Shown here: piece after piece, positions 24,504-32,899 of the stretch
How positions within the stretch are numbered: position 1 is the first letter of the stretch
How the letters are laid out: the number at the start of each line of letters is the position of its first letter
Origin: Rhizobium leguminosarum bv. trifolii WSM2297
GTDB lineage: Bacteria > Pseudomonadota > Alphaproteobacteria > Rhizobiales > Rhizobiaceae
Assembly (NCBI RefSeq): GCF_000271845.1
Contig: NZ_JH719393.1
Span: 1,828,442-1,892,441, forward strand
Length of the DNA: 64,000 bases
Direction of reading: 5' to 3'
Program-made: the position numbers and the translations under genes
The notes under the pieces: model-generated
Databases searched by the model: none
What the model was told of the DNA's origin: nothing
Seen by the model: the letters and a program-made list of their open reading frames with translations, nothing else

Positions 24504-25634
24504 TCAGGCCACGGCCGAGATTGGGGTGCTCTCATTCGGCAGCAGCCGCGCCACTGCGCTCAGAAGATCGGTCTGCGAGATCAGGCCGAGGATCCGGTGG
24601 TCGTCATCGATAATAATGACGGCATGTGTGCGCCCATCCGTCAGAACGGGCAGCAGCGACAGGGCCGGGTCCGAAGGCCTAGCCACCGCTGGCTTTGAAA
24701 TTGCGCCAGCAATCGTATCAATGCTCATCGACAATTCCCGCAAGCCGACGCTGCCGATCAGACGGCCCTCCGGGTCCTTTACCGGCAGCGTGCGGATATT
24801 GTGCTTCAAAAGCAGGTGCCGTGCGGCATCCGGTTCTGCAGCTTCGCTGACGGCGATCACGTCGCGCGACATGATATCGGCACAGCTGATCTTGCCGTTA
24901 GAGCGGATCGTCGCCTGCAGCTCGACCTGCTGCAGCAGCCGGCCGAGATCGGCGCGATCGATGTCGAAGGTTTCGTCGAGCGCTGCGAGGGCGGCATCGA
25001 CATCCTCCTCGCGGAAACCCACCCGCACGGCAGACGGCAGGTCGATCGTTTGATGGGTGTTCTCCGCGGGTTTGGGAACCACATGCGGATAGTTCCGCCG
25101 GGAAAGCTTATGGAACAGCAGGCCGAGGCCGACGAGAATGCAGGAGTTCAGGGCGACCGGCACGAAGGGAAAGAGGAAACCCCAGCCGGCGACGACAGGG
25201 CCGCCGAGCACGGCGGTCAGCGCTGCGGCGCCTCCCGGCGGATGCAGGCAGCGCGTGAAAGACATGGCGCCGATGGCAAGCGACACTCCGACGCCGGTCG
25301 CGATGATCGGATCGCGGATGAAATAGGCGGCAATGATACCCATCAGGGCGGAAATCGTATTGCCGCCGATGATCGACCACGGTTGCGCAAGCGGGCTGGC
25401 CGGCACCGCGAAAAGAAGCACCGCGGATGCCCCCATCGGCGCGACGATCAGGGGAAGATGCGGCCCCTGCCCGAACAGATAACCGCTGATGACGCCGGTA
25501 AGACCGATGGCCACCAAAGCGCCGAGACATGCGATCAACCGCTCGCGTAAGGTCGCACCCGCCAAAATCGGTGAAAACAGACGGAAGCGACGGAAGCGGC
25601 TCGGTCCCACCTTCGGGGAAACGGGATACTGCAT
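24504..25634 (-). CDS. HPP-family membrane protein with CBS-domain pair
   Basis: A 376-residue protein. The N-terminal 180 residues form four or five transmembrane helices of the HPP family, named for the HPP motif seen here in RCLHPPGGAAALTAVLGG (about 125-142). Residues ~235-370 are two CBS motifs (ISCADIMSRDVIAVSE; LPVKDPEGRLIGSVG; ALSLLPVLTDGRTHAVIIIDD), which bind adenosyl compounds and gate attached proteins. HPP proteins have been linked to nitrite transport in plants, but bacterial roles are not settled. It starts 55 bases from the LysR gene's end on the same strand. Confidence 0.88.
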   Translation of the reverse strand: MQYPVSPKVGPSRFRRFRLFSPILAGATLRERLIACLGALVAIGLTGVISGYLFGQGPHLPLIVAPMGASAVLLFAVPASPLAQPWSIIGGNTISALMGIIAAYFIRDPIIATGVGVSLAIGAMSFTRCLHPPGGAAALTAVLGGPVVAGWGFLFPFVPVALNSCILVGLGLLFHKLSRRNYPHVVPKPAENTHQTIDLPSAVRVGFREEDVDAALAALDETFDIDRADLGRLLQQVELQATIRSNGKISCADIMSRDVIAVSEAAEPDAARHLLLKHNIRTLPVKDPEGRLIGSVGLRELSMSIDTIAGAISKPAVARPSDPALSLLPVLTDGRTHAVIIIDDDHRILGLISQTDLLSAVARLLPNESTPISAVA

Positions 25635-25689
25635 GACAAGACCAATTTTGAGCGAGGATTATCTGGCGGACTGAAGGAAGATCTGAGAG

Positions 25690-26595
25690 CTAGTTTGTTG
25701 CCAGCCTGATATCTCTGCCTTTTGTCGCGCTCAGGACTTCGTGGAATGCATTGAATGCGCTGGGGCGATCATTCTTGCGATAGACCAGCAGCGTCTCGAC
25801 AGGCCCGAGCTGGTGGGTCTGGACGGATGTCGGCCATGGCATGAGGTCGAGAACGGATCTCGGCATGATGCCGGCGGCGTTGCCGGCCGCAACGCTCGCC
25901 AGGATCGCATGGTAGGAGCCATGCTCGCTCGTCGGCAGGGCCCTCGATTTGCGCGCCCAGTGTTCGGCAATCCTGCGATAGGTGCAGCCGGGTTCCAAAG
26001 CGGCAAGCGCCCCGACACGGAGGTCGGCGGCGGATTTGATCGCCGGATGCCCGGAGGGCAGCACGATCAACAGGTCTTCGACAAAGACCGGCTCCATCTC
26101 CAGCGCCTTGAGCTCAGCATCGAACCCGACGTCCTCCTCGCGCATCGCCTTGGGCGGACGGGCAACCAGCGCACAATCCAGCGCATCGCTGACGACGGCG
26201 CAGGCGAGATCGCGGGATGCACCCATCGTCAGCTGAAGCGACACATCAGGCCACATCCGGTTGAATTGGGTCAGCGCCGCCGGCAGCCTGCTGGCGGCCG
26301 TGCTTTCCATCGTGCCGACGCGCAATGTTCCCGACGGAGCAAGAGGTCGCACGGCCTGGCGCGCTTCGAGCGCAAGCGCCATCAGCCGGTTGGCGTAGGC
26401 AAGGAACGTCTCACCCTCCCGCGTCAACGTCATCTTCTTGCCGTCACGGCTGAAGAGGGAAACGCCGAGATCCTCCTCCAACTGCTGGATGCGTGTCGTC
26501 ACATTTGACGGCACCCGCCCGACGGCCTTGGCAGCCTTGGTCACGCTGCGATCGCTGACAACAGCGAGAAATATTTCGATCGACGAAAGGTCCAA
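25690..26595 (-). CDS. LysR-family transcriptional regulator
   Basis: A 301-residue LysR regulator. The winged helix is residues 1-60 (SSIEIFLAVVSDRSVTKAAKAVGRVPSNVTTRIQQLEEDLGVSLF). The effector domain follows (LRVGTMESTAASRLP at ~90; EDLLIVLPSGHP; SVAAGNAAGIMP). The pattern resembles the group that regulates efflux or aromatic-acid genes. It is upstream of the HPP-CBS gene on the same strand and divergent from the small membrane-protein gene at 26851; the palindrome at 26662-26678 lies in that shared gap, so it could be its own site or that of another regulator. Confidence 0.92.
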   Translation of the reverse strand: MDLSSIEIFLAVVSDRSVTKAAKAVGRVPSNVTTRIQQLEEDLGVSLFSRDGKKMTLTREGETFLAYANRLMALALEARQAVRPLAPSGTLRVGTMESTAASRLPAALTQFNRMWPDVSLQLTMGASRDLACAVVSDALDCALVARPPKAMREEDVGFDAELKALEMEPVFVEDLLIVLPSGHPAIKSAADLRVGALAALEPGCTYRRIAEHWARKSRALPTSEHGSYHAILASVAAGNAAGIMPRSVLDLMPWPTSVQTHQLGPVETLLVYRKNDRPSAFNAFHEVLSATKGRDIRLATN

Positions 26596-26661
26596 AAAAG
26601 ATCTCGTTTCCGGAATTAACGGGGAAGATAATTCTCTATATAAAAATCATTGTCGCAGCTC

Positions 26662-26681
26662 AAGTCGTATCACGATATAAT
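26662..26681 (+). promoter_or_regulatory. Palindromic operator-like site with consensus -10
   Basis: AAGTCGTATCACGATAT (26662-26678) matches 14 of 17 positions of the perfect palindrome at 27434-27450. A TATAAT (26676-26681) overlaps its right end; ACGAT-ATA-ATCGT is a second overlapping inverted repeat. The site lies between the LysR gene (minus) and the small membrane-protein gene (plus). Function is inferred. Confidence 0.55.
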
Positions 26682-26850
26682 CGTACGGCTGAAGCGAAGC
26701 CGTGAACGGCTGCCGAAAAAAGGATCGAGACGCCGCGTAAATAGCCATACAAGCCCGGACATCCCATCTGCCGGGCGCCATTTCGAGGCTTGCAGCTGGC
26801 ACGGGGTTTGCATGTGCAATTCCATCTGCAGATCGATCGGCGCCGACCCC

Positions 26851-27162
26851 ATGTTGCATATTGTCTTGACCTGTCTTCTTCTCAGCATCGCTTCCGGCCT
26901 GAGCATGCGGCGCTTTCTTCTGCCCTATTTCCCGGGCGGCGATCTCGCCGAGAAGTCTGCGCCCGTGACGATCGTCGCAAGCGCCGTCTTCCTGGCGACG
27001 CTCGCCTTCACCGTCTCCGATCAGGACCTCTGGGCGAAATCCGCCATCCTGCTGCTCGGCCTGTTCCTGGCGACCATGTTCGATGATGCCAGACCCAGAC
27101 TGACGATCGCCTTGTCCGCCATCAGCCTGGCGGCCTATCTCGGCGTGCGTTCGATCAACTGA
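26851..27162 (+). CDS. Small membrane protein
   Basis: A 103-residue protein with three predicted membrane helices: about 2-17, 35-53 and 62-80, plus a weaker one near 88-99. No known family recognised. The ATG at 26851 is a choice; another in-frame ATG at 26812 would add 13 residues including two cysteines. The upstream gap holds a palindrome and a TATAAT. The gene is convergent with the small gene ending at 27180, and near-identical palindromes stand outside both, which suggests one regulator controls both. Confidence 0.6.
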   Translation: MLHIVLTCLLLSIASGLSMRRFLLPYFPGGDLAEKSAPVTIVASAVFLATLAFTVSDQDLWAKSAILLLGLFLATMFDDARPRLTIALSAISLAAYLGVRSIN

Positions 27163-27179
27163 GCCCTATCGAACGCAAG

Positions 27180-27401
27180 CTATTTGGCCGTTCCGAAGCC
27201 TCTGTCGAGGTGCTGCATCCAGAGCCGAAAATCATTCGTGAGCAGCGCCACATCATACAGCCACTCCGCCCGCAAAAGCTCCCAGCGGCCTGCTTCTCCA
27301 CTATCAAGCAAGGCATGAACCCTCTGCCTGAGATTTTCAAACGCCTCATCAGCGGGATAAGGCGCAGGGCGGTGCAATGCGGGATACAATCGGCTTGACA
27401 T
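27180..27401 (-). CDS. Small hypothetical protein
   Basis: A 73-residue soluble protein rich in aromatic and charged residues (ENLRQRVHALLDSGEAGRW, then EWLYDVALLTNDFRLWMQHL). The ATG at 27399-27401 has GAGGAG eight bases upstream; a GTG three codons earlier is possible. It has the best promoter in this region, with a perfect palindrome between its -35 and -10 elements. No domain recognised. Convergent with the membrane-protein gene at 26851. Confidence 0.6.
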   Translation of the reverse strand: MSSRLYPALHRPAPYPADEAFENLRQRVHALLDSGEAGRWELLRAEWLYDVALLTNDFRLWMQHLDRGFGTAK

Positions 27402-27430
27402 GAAGCTCACTCCTCAATAGTCGACACCGA

Positions 27431-27458
27431 AATATATCGTATTACGATATAATTTCAA
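27431..27458 (-). promoter_or_regulatory. Promoter with perfect 17-base palindrome (operator)
   Basis: On the minus strand: -35 TTGAAA (27458-27453), 16-base spacer, -10 TATATT (27436-27431). ATATCGTATTACGATAT (27434-27450) has perfect 8-base arms around one central base and covers most of the spacer and part of the -10, the classic place for a repressor. It drives the small gene starting at 27401. Confidence 0.7.
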
Positions 27459-27577
27459 TAGATGCCAGCAAGGACTTTTAGCGGCCGACACAACGCCCCT
27501 AAACCGCTTGCAAGCCCCAAACGCTCCACGATATTACCCAAGAAAATTTTCACGCCACGCGGGAAAAACAATCTCTA

Positions 27578-27605
27578 TTGAAGAATGATATTTCATTGTT
27601 ATTCT
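27578..27605 (+). promoter_or_regulatory. Candidate promoter with palindrome in the spacer
   Basis: TTGAAG (27578-27583) and TATTCT (27600-27605), 16 bases apart. The spacer contains AATGA-TATT-TCATT (27584-27597), a perfect inverted repeat. It precedes the small gene at 27633 by about 28 bases. Confidence 0.5.
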
Positions 27606-27632
27606 CCAATGCGGAAACTCATCCAATGAGCG

Positions 27633-27839
27633 ATGGCCATGGAGAGCAGACAGGCAGGCAAGATCTGGTCCGAATGGTATGCCTGGCATCCGGTCTTGCC
27701 GATCGATGACACCGTGTTTTGGCTCGAGACCGTATACCGGCGGAAATCCTCCGACGGCTTCTGGCAATACCGCTCGTTCCGGCCCGAATCCGAACGCGCA
27801 CAGGCTCTGGTCTCCACGCCCATCTATCCCGGCGCTTGA
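27633..27839 (+). CDS. Small hypothetical protein
   Basis: A 68-residue protein rich in tryptophan and tyrosine: KIWSEWYAWHPV, then VFWLETVYRRK and FWQYRSF. The WxxWYAWxPV...W...V.RR layout recurs, as I recall, in small uncharacterised rhizobial and phage proteins, which supports a real gene. A promoter-like pair stands 28 bases upstream; the ribosome site is weak, so translation may begin at the second ATG two codons later. Function unknown. Confidence 0.5.
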   Translation: MAMESRQAGKIWSEWYAWHPVLPIDDTVFWLETVYRRKSSDGFWQYRSFRPESERAQALVSTPIYPGA

Positions 27840-28177
27840 CCCCGCAGCGATGCGAAGATCCCGCTCAATCGATTCCGTCGATCCCGCGCCCTTCCTCGCC
27901 GAATTCAAACTTCGCCTGCCTGCGCATTTCTTTCGCCAGGTAGCAATGCGCCCTGCCGACAACGGATCGTTCGATAGAATTCACTGGTGATGCCGGCGCG
28001 AACACAACAATCGACCAAATCCCGACCGCTTTCGGCAAATAAAGCCTGACCGGCCCTCTACAGTCATGGCCGTACGGCGCAACACGCAGCCCGGTATCAG
28101 CACGGATCCCGACTGCGAAGCCTATCCGGCCAACCCGCGGTGCAAGAATGTGCTGATCAGCGTTGAGAGGACCTGCC
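27840..28177. other. Intergenic region, nothing recognised
   Basis: Between the small protein gene and the dehydrogenase gene. Open frames exist on both strands but show no ribosome site or family resemblance. The last bases give GAGAGGACCTGCC, the ribosome site of the dehydrogenase. Confidence 0.4.
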
Positions 28178-29221
28178 ATGAAGACCTACAAGATTGCCCT
28201 TCTGCCGGGAGACGGCATCGGCCGCGATGTAACTGAGGCAGCCAAGTCCGTGCTCGAAAAGGCGGGTGCGCGAAACGGATTTTCGCTGGCGACAACAAGC
28301 TATCCCTGGTCCTGCGACTACTATCTGGAGAACGGCAGCATGATGCCCGACAATGGCATCGAAACGCTGCGCTCCTTCGATGCCATTCTGCTCGGCGCCG
28401 TCGGATGGCCTCGGAAAGTGCCCGATTCCGTGTCTCTGCATGGACTTCTGCTGCCGATCCGCAAGGCTTTCGTGCAATATGCCAATATCCGCCCGCACCG
28501 GCTGCTGCCGGGTGTGCAAGGACCGCTGCGGTCGGAGAATTTCGACATCCTCTGCATTCGTGAAAATACCGAGGGCGAATATTCCGGCGCCGGCGGCCGC
28601 ATCCACCAGGGAACCGACAGCGAGGTGGCTGTCGAGACCTCGATCTTCACCCGCAAGGGGGTCGAGCGCATCCTGCGTTTCGGCTTCGAACAAGCACGGG
28701 CGCGGCGCGGCAAGCTTGCCTCGGTGACGAAGTCGAACGCGCAGAAATACTCGATGGTGTTCTGGGACGAGATCACCCAGCAGCTTTCCACGGAATACCC
28801 CGATGTCGAGGTGACCAGCTACCATATCGACGCCATGGCTGCCCGGATGGTCATGGCGCCGGAGAGCCTCGACGTGGTCGTCGCCTCCAACCTGTTCGGC
28901 GACATCCTGACCGATCTCGGCGCCGCCATCCAGGGCGGGCTCGGCTTTGCGGCCTCCGCCAATATCAATCCTGATCGCTCGGCGCCGTCCATGTTCGAGC
29001 CCGTCCACGGCTCGGCGCCGGATATCGCCCATCTCGGCATTGCCAACCCGATCGCCGCCATCTGGTCGGGCGCAATGATGCTGGAGCACCTGGGGGAACC
29101 GGCTGCCGCCGGAAAGGTGATGGCCGCAATCGAGGCAACGACGGCACGCGGCATCGGCTCAATTCCTGGCAAGGACAAGACAGACGCGATCACCTCGTCA
29201 GTGCTTTCGGCGCTCGACTAA
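28178..29221 (+). CDS. Tartrate/D-malate-type dehydrogenase (isocitrate/isopropylmalate dehydrogenase family)
   Basis: A 347-residue NAD-dependent decarboxylating dehydrogenase. The family blocks are clear: ALLPGDGIGRDVTEAA at the start, HGLLLPIRKAFVQYANIRP, ILCIRENTEGEYSGAGG, VTKSNAQKYS (catalytic Lys), NLFGDILTDLGAAIQGG (metal Asp) and MFEPVHGSAPDIAH. The HGLLLPIR segment, unlike the EQGLL of isopropylmalate dehydrogenases, points to tartrate dehydrogenase or D-malate dehydrogenase. The ATG has GAGAGG ahead of it; an upstream TTG in frame is less likely. It stands convergent to otnC and may supply or use four-carbon hydroxy acids related to that pathway. Confidence 0.88.
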   Translation: MKTYKIALLPGDGIGRDVTEAAKSVLEKAGARNGFSLATTSYPWSCDYYLENGSMMPDNGIETLRSFDAILLGAVGWPRKVPDSVSLHGLLLPIRKAFVQYANIRPHRLLPGVQGPLRSENFDILCIRENTEGEYSGAGGRIHQGTDSEVAVETSIFTRKGVERILRFGFEQARARRGKLASVTKSNAQKYSMVFWDEITQQLSTEYPDVEVTSYHIDAMAARMVMAPESLDVVVASNLFGDILTDLGAAIQGGLGFAASANINPDRSAPSMFEPVHGSAPDIAHLGIANPIAAIWSGAMMLEHLGEPAAAGKVMAAIEATTARGIGSIPGKDKTDAITSSVLSALD

Positions 29222-29245
29222 AGCCTGGACCGCCAAGCGACAGTT

Positions 29246-29914
29246 TCAATCATCGTCGTGATGGTGATGCGATGGAAGGTCGAGGCCGAACGTGTTGACG
29301 AGATCGGCCACCTGTCCCGGGCTGAGGTAACGGGGATTGAGGTTGCGCAGCAGCAGATAGAGTTTTGCCGTTTCCTCCAGCTCCTCGGTGGCAAAGACCG
29401 CCGCCTCCAGGGTGTCGCCGGCGACAACAGGTCCGTGGTTGGCCAGAAGCACCGATGAATACTTGCCTGCCAGCCCGCGGATGGCGTCGGCCACCGCCGG
29501 GTCGCCGGGACGATAATACGGCACCAGTGCGGTTTCGCCGGCGCGCATGAGATAATAGGGCGTCATCGGAGGCAGGGCAGCGCGGGGATCGATCTCCGGC
29601 AGCATGGTCAGCGCCACCGCGTGAGTGGAATGAAGATGGACGATGGCGCGGGCGCTGCCGCGTGTGTCGTAGAGGGCGGTATGCAGCGGAATTTCCTTGG
29701 TCGGCTTGTCGCCGGACAACAGCCGACCTTCGGCATCGAGCCTGGAGATCTGCGCCGGATCGAGAAACCCGAGCGAGGCATTGGTCGGCGTCACCAGCCA
29801 GCCGCCATCATCGAGCCGTAACGATATGTTGCCCGACGAACCGGGCGTCAGCCCGCGCTCGAACAGCGAGCGGCCGTATCGGCAGATTTCTTCACGCTGG
29901 CGCGCGTCGGACAT
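29246..29914 (-). CDS. otnC: 3-oxo-tetronate 4-phosphate decarboxylase (class II aldolase family)
   Basis: A 222-residue class II aldolase/adducin-fold enzyme. Metal-binding histidines appear in VHLHSTHAVAL, with another in LANHGPVVAG; the acid/base glutamate is in PTKEIPLHTAL, and the phosphate-binding N-terminus is SSGNISLRLDD. OtnC releases CO2 from 3-oxo-tetronate 4-phosphate to give dihydroxyacetone phosphate, the last step of the DUF1537-kinase pathway. The ATG at 29912-29914 has GGAGGA before it; a much longer in-frame extension overlaps the regulator and is not used. It ends in a His/Asp-rich tail (HHHHDDD). It lies just after the LacI-type gene, in one operon; fuculose-phosphate aldolase is the alternative name. 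Confidence 0.85.
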   Translation of the reverse strand: MSDARQREEICRYGRSLFERGLTPGSSGNISLRLDDGGWLVTPTNASLGFLDPAQISRLDAEGRLLSGDKPTKEIPLHTALYDTRGSARAIVHLHSTHAVALTMLPEIDPRAALPPMTPYYLMRAGETALVPYYRPGDPAVADAIRGLAGKYSSVLLANHGPVVAGDTLEAAVFATEELEETAKLYLLLRNLNPRYLSPGQVADLVNTFGLDLPSHHHHDDD

Positions 29915-29930
29915 GACATTTCCTCCAAAA

Positions 29931-30929
29931 TTACGCGGTTGCGCCTTCGATGAGCTCGAAACCGAGATCGACGGCCTGGGGCGGCGCGTTGGCGACGACC
30001 ATCTGCGCGGCGATTTGCCCGGTCGCCACGCGCGGCGTTCGGATGGTTGACAAGGGCTGCGGCATTGCCCGGCCGATATCGAGGCCATTATAGCCGAAAA
30101 TAGCGAGCTTCGAGGGGATAGCGATCCCCTCAGCCAGACAGTGGAAATAGCCGCCCAGCGCCATATCGTCGTTGGAGAAATAAACCGCATCGAGATCCGG
30201 CGTCCGGGCAAGTAGCCGCTCCAGCCCCAGCCTGCCGTTTTCCACGGACGACGCGCCGGCGAGAATTTCACGGGCCACGAGGGGCGCGCCACCAACTTCC
30301 AGCGTTTCGCAAAAGCTTGAAAACCGCTTGCCGGCGCGGGTATCACGGTTGAGATCGTGGCCGACATAGCCGATGCGGCGATAGCCCCGCTTGAGCAGGA
30401 AGGCGGCGCTCTCCCGCCCGGCCGCCCGGTTCGAGAAGCCGACCGCGATATCGAGCGCATCTCCGTCCAGATCAAGCAGTTCCACGACCCGGCACCCGCT
30501 GGCGCGCAGCATCTTCACTGTCCCGTCCGTATGTTCGTATCCGGCCAGCATGACCGCCGCCGGCCGCCAGGCGAGCATCGCGGCGGCGAGCACTTCCTCC
30601 TTGCCCGGATCATAATCGGTGACGGAGAACACCGCCTGGTAGCGGTTTTCCTCCAGAACGGCGCTGGCTCCGCGCAGCACATCGGGGAAGACGATGTTGG
30701 AGAGCGACGGAATGACGAAGGCAACGAGACGCGACCCGGTGGAGGCCAGCGTTCCCGCGATCCGGTTCGGCACATAGCCCAATCGCTCGACGGCAGCCAT
30801 CACTCGCTCCCGCGTCTTGCCGGAAAACGAGCCGTGATTGCGCAGCACGCGCGATACCGTGCTCTCGCCGACGCCGGCCGCTTCCGCGACCTCGGCAAGC
30901 GTTACCGTCACCTGCTGTTTGAGTTCCAT
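29931..30929 (-). CDS. LacI-family repressor of the acid-sugar cluster
   Basis: A 332-residue regulator. The DNA-binding head is residues 1-60 (VTLAEVAEAAGVGESTVSRVLRNHG, then GYVPNRIAGTLAS hinge). The effector domain carries VAFVIPSLSNIVFPDVLRG, RRIGYVGHDLNRDTR, VYFSNDDMALGG and IFGYNGLDIG, like the gluconate-type GntR members of LacI. The ATG at 30927-30929 is where the helix-turn-helix begins; a much earlier in-frame ATG would run through the operators. It is divergent to ltnD, and three palindromes of LacI-operator type stand between them, so it very likely represses both strands and itself. The effector is probably a tetronate intermediate. Confidence 0.92.
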   Translation of the reverse strand: MELKQQVTVTLAEVAEAAGVGESTVSRVLRNHGSFSGKTRERVMAAVERLGYVPNRIAGTLASTGSRLVAFVIPSLSNIVFPDVLRGASAVLEENRYQAVFSVTDYDPGKEEVLAAAMLAWRPAAVMLAGYEHTDGTVKMLRASGCRVVELLDLDGDALDIAVGFSNRAAGRESAAFLLKRGYRRIGYVGHDLNRDTRAGKRFSSFCETLEVGGAPLVAREILAGASSVENGRLGLERLLARTPDLDAVYFSNDDMALGGYFHCLAEGIAIPSKLAIFGYNGLDIGRAMPQPLSTIRTPRVATGQIAAQMVVANAPPQAVDLGFELIEGATA

Positions 30930-31031
30930 GGTCACGTTGGAAAATCCAGCTTTCAAGTGGCTGCTCGTTCTGTCCGTTCGCCTACCTGCTGCCACTATTT
31001 TCACTGCTCTGACCAAGAAGCAATGTTTTTT

Positions 31032-31099
31032 TGGCAGCGCTACCAACTTGCCATTGGCAGCGCTGCCAAAATAGATTAAAGAATATGGCAGCGCTGCCA
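31032..31099. promoter_or_regulatory. Three LacI-type operators with embedded promoter
   Basis: Site 1 TGGCAGCGCTACCA (31032-31045), site 2 TGGCAGCGCTGCCA (31055-31068) and site 3 TGGCAGCGCTGCCA (31086-31099). Sites 2 and 3 are perfect 14-base palindromes with a central CG; site 1 differs at one base. Spacing centre to centre is 23 and 31 bases. TTGCCA (31048-31053) and TAGATT (31072-31077), 18 bases apart, may be the ltnD promoter, with site 2 inside its spacer. Sites lie between divergent lacI-type and ltnD genes. Confidence 0.88.
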
Positions 31100-31162
31100 C
31101 AAAGCGGGTATGGCCCCCTCGCAGCGGTGCGGACCTTTCCTCGCAAGACGGAGCACATCCTC

Positions 31163-32107
31163 ATGGCATCATTTGCAGAAAACTCGGGCTCCGCCATTGT
31201 CTCGGCCGTCATCGGCCTTGGCTCCATGGGGCTTGGAATGGCTCGGTCGATGAAGCGCGCCGGTATCGACGTCATCGGATATGACATCACGCCGGCGGCT
31301 GTCGACCGCTTCATCGCCGATGGTGGACGTGGCGCGGCAACCCCCGCCGATGCGGCGAAGGAAGCCGATATTGTCGTTTCCGTCGTCGTCAACGGCGCGC
31401 AGACCGAAGCCGTGCTGTTCGGACCCGATGGCGTCGCCCACAAGATGAAGCCCGGCGCCGTGTTCATCTCGTCGGCAACCATGGACCCCGCCGTTGCACG
31501 CGACCTGGCACAAAGGGTGGAGGCTCTCGGCCTGCATTATCTCGACGCGCCGATTTCGGGCGGCGCCGCCAAGGCGGCGCGTGGCGAACTGACGATCATG
31601 GCGTCCGGCTCCAGCCAGGCCTTCGACAGGGCGCGCCCGGGTCTCGACGCCATGGCCGGCAAGGTCTACGAACTCGGGGACGCGGCCGGAACCGGCGCTG
31701 CCTTCAAAATGATCAACCAGCTTCTCGCCGGCGTGCATATCGCGGCCGCCTGCGAGGCGATAACCTTTGCCGCCAAGCAGGGCCTCGATCTCGACAAGGT
31801 GTTCGAGGTGATCACGGCTTCGGCTGGCAATTCGTGGATGTTCGAAAACCGCGTGCCGCATGTGCTGGCCGGAGACTACACGCCGCTCAGCAGCATCGAG
31901 ATTTTCGTCAAGGATCTCGGCATCGTCCAGGACATGGCCCGCTCCGAGCGGTATCCGGTGCCCCTCGCAGCGGCGGCGCTGCAAATGTATCTGGCCGCCG
32001 CCGGCGCCGGCATGGGCCGTGATGATGATTCCTCGCTCGCCCGGCTCTACGCAAAACTTTCCGGCGCTGAATTGCCGGGTTCCGGCAAAGAACCGCAGAA
32101 GCTGTAA
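31163..32107 (+). CDS. ltnD: L-threonate/2-hydroxyacid dehydrogenase (beta-hydroxyacid dehydrogenase family)
   Basis: A 314-residue NAD-dependent dehydrogenase. The N-terminal Rossmann fold has VIGLGSMGLGMARSM; the substrate motif is DAPISGGAAKAARGELTIMASG, and the catalytic lysine lies in AAFKMINQLLAG. Threonate dehydrogenases of this family oxidise the C2 hydroxyl of L-threonate or D-erythronate to 2-oxo-tetronate. The ATG at 31163 is chosen because CGGAG precedes it and upstream codons lie in the operator array. It is followed 15 bases later by the isomerase gene. Which epimer it uses cannot be read from the sequence; the name follows the gene context. Confidence 0.82.
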   Translation: MASFAENSGSAIVSAVIGLGSMGLGMARSMKRAGIDVIGYDITPAAVDRFIADGGRGAATPADAAKEADIVVSVVVNGAQTEAVLFGPDGVAHKMKPGAVFISSATMDPAVARDLAQRVEALGLHYLDAPISGGAAKAARGELTIMASGSSQAFDRARPGLDAMAGKVYELGDAAGTGAAFKMINQLLAGVHIAAACEAITFAAKQGLDLDKVFEVITASAGNSWMFENRVPHVLAGDYTPLSSIEIFVKDLGIVQDMARSERYPVPLAAAALQMYLAAAGAGMGRDDDSSLARLYAKLSGAELPGSGKEPQKL

Positions 32108-32122
32108 AAAGGAAACGCCAAA

Positions 32123-32899
32123 ATGCCGGTTTTCGCCGCCAACCTGACGATGATGTTCAACGAATGGGCGTTCCTCGATCGCTTCGACGCCGCAGCCGAT
32201 GCCGGCTTTTCTGCCGTCGAATATCTCTTTCCCTACGAAGCGGCACCCGAGGCGATCGCCGAACGGCTGACCCGCAACAATCTGCAGCAGGCCTTGTTCA
32301 ACCTGCCGCCGGGCGACTGGGCGGCAGGTGAGCGCGGCATCGCGGCTCTTCCCGGACGCTTCGATGCGCTGAAAGCGGATGTCGAGAAGGCACTGGACTA
32401 TGCGGCGGCGACGGGCGTCAGGCGATTGCACCTGATGGCAGGCATTGCCAACCGTCACGACGAAGACGCCTCCTCCCGTTACCGGCGCTCGGTCACTTAT
32501 ACGGCCGAGCGGCTTGCGGAAAAGGGCCTCGATCTTCTGCTCGAGCCGATCAACGGGCGGAACATGCCGGGATATTTCCTCAATGATTTCGGCGCCGCCG
32601 AAAAACTGATTGCCGAATCCGGCCTGGCGAACCTGAAGCTCCAGTTCGATATCTATCACCGGCAGATCATCCATGGCGACGTCGTCATGGCATTGCGGCG
32701 CCTGCTGCCGATCACCGGCCATATCCAGATTGCCAGTGTGCCGTCACGCAATGAGCCGGACGGCGAGGAGCTGAACTATCCCTATCTGTTCGGCGAAATC
32801 GATCGCCTGGGTTACGACGGTTTCATCGGCTGCGAATATATCCCGCGCGGCCAGACACTGGACGGCCTTGGCTGGTTCAAACCTTTTGCACGGAGCTAG
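32123..32899 (+). CDS. otnI: 2-oxo-tetronate isomerase (hydroxypyruvate isomerase family)
   Basis: A 258-residue TIM-barrel isomerase. The metal-binding residues of the family are visible: Glu in LLLEPINGRNMPGY (about 141), Asp in LQFDIYHRQ (about 174), His in GHIQIASVP and Glu in GCEYIPRGQT. OtnI converts 2-oxo-tetronate to 3-oxo-tetronate between the dehydrogenase and kinase steps. The old family name, hydroxypyruvate isomerase, applies to close homologues with the same fold; the neighbouring DUF1537 kinase makes the tetronate role more likely. The stop codon TAG is immediately followed by ATGATG of otnK, so translation is coupled. Confidence 0.85.
   Translation: MPVFAANLTMMFNEWAFLDRFDAAADAGFSAVEYLFPYEAAPEAIAERLTRNNLQQALFNLPPGDWAAGERGIAALPGRFDALKADVEKALDYAAATGVRRLHLMAGIANRHDEDASSRYRRSVTYTAERLAEKGLDLLLEPINGRNMPGYFLNDFGAAEKLIAESGLANLKLQFDIYHRQIIHGDVVMALRRLLPITGHIQIASVPSRNEPDGEELNYPYLFGEIDRLGYDGFIGCEYIPRGQTLDGLGWFKPFARS

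Noticed and set aside
31169..32722. A 517-codon minus-strand open frame
   Set aside because: It lies opposite ltnD and otnI, which have clear motifs and coupled starts.
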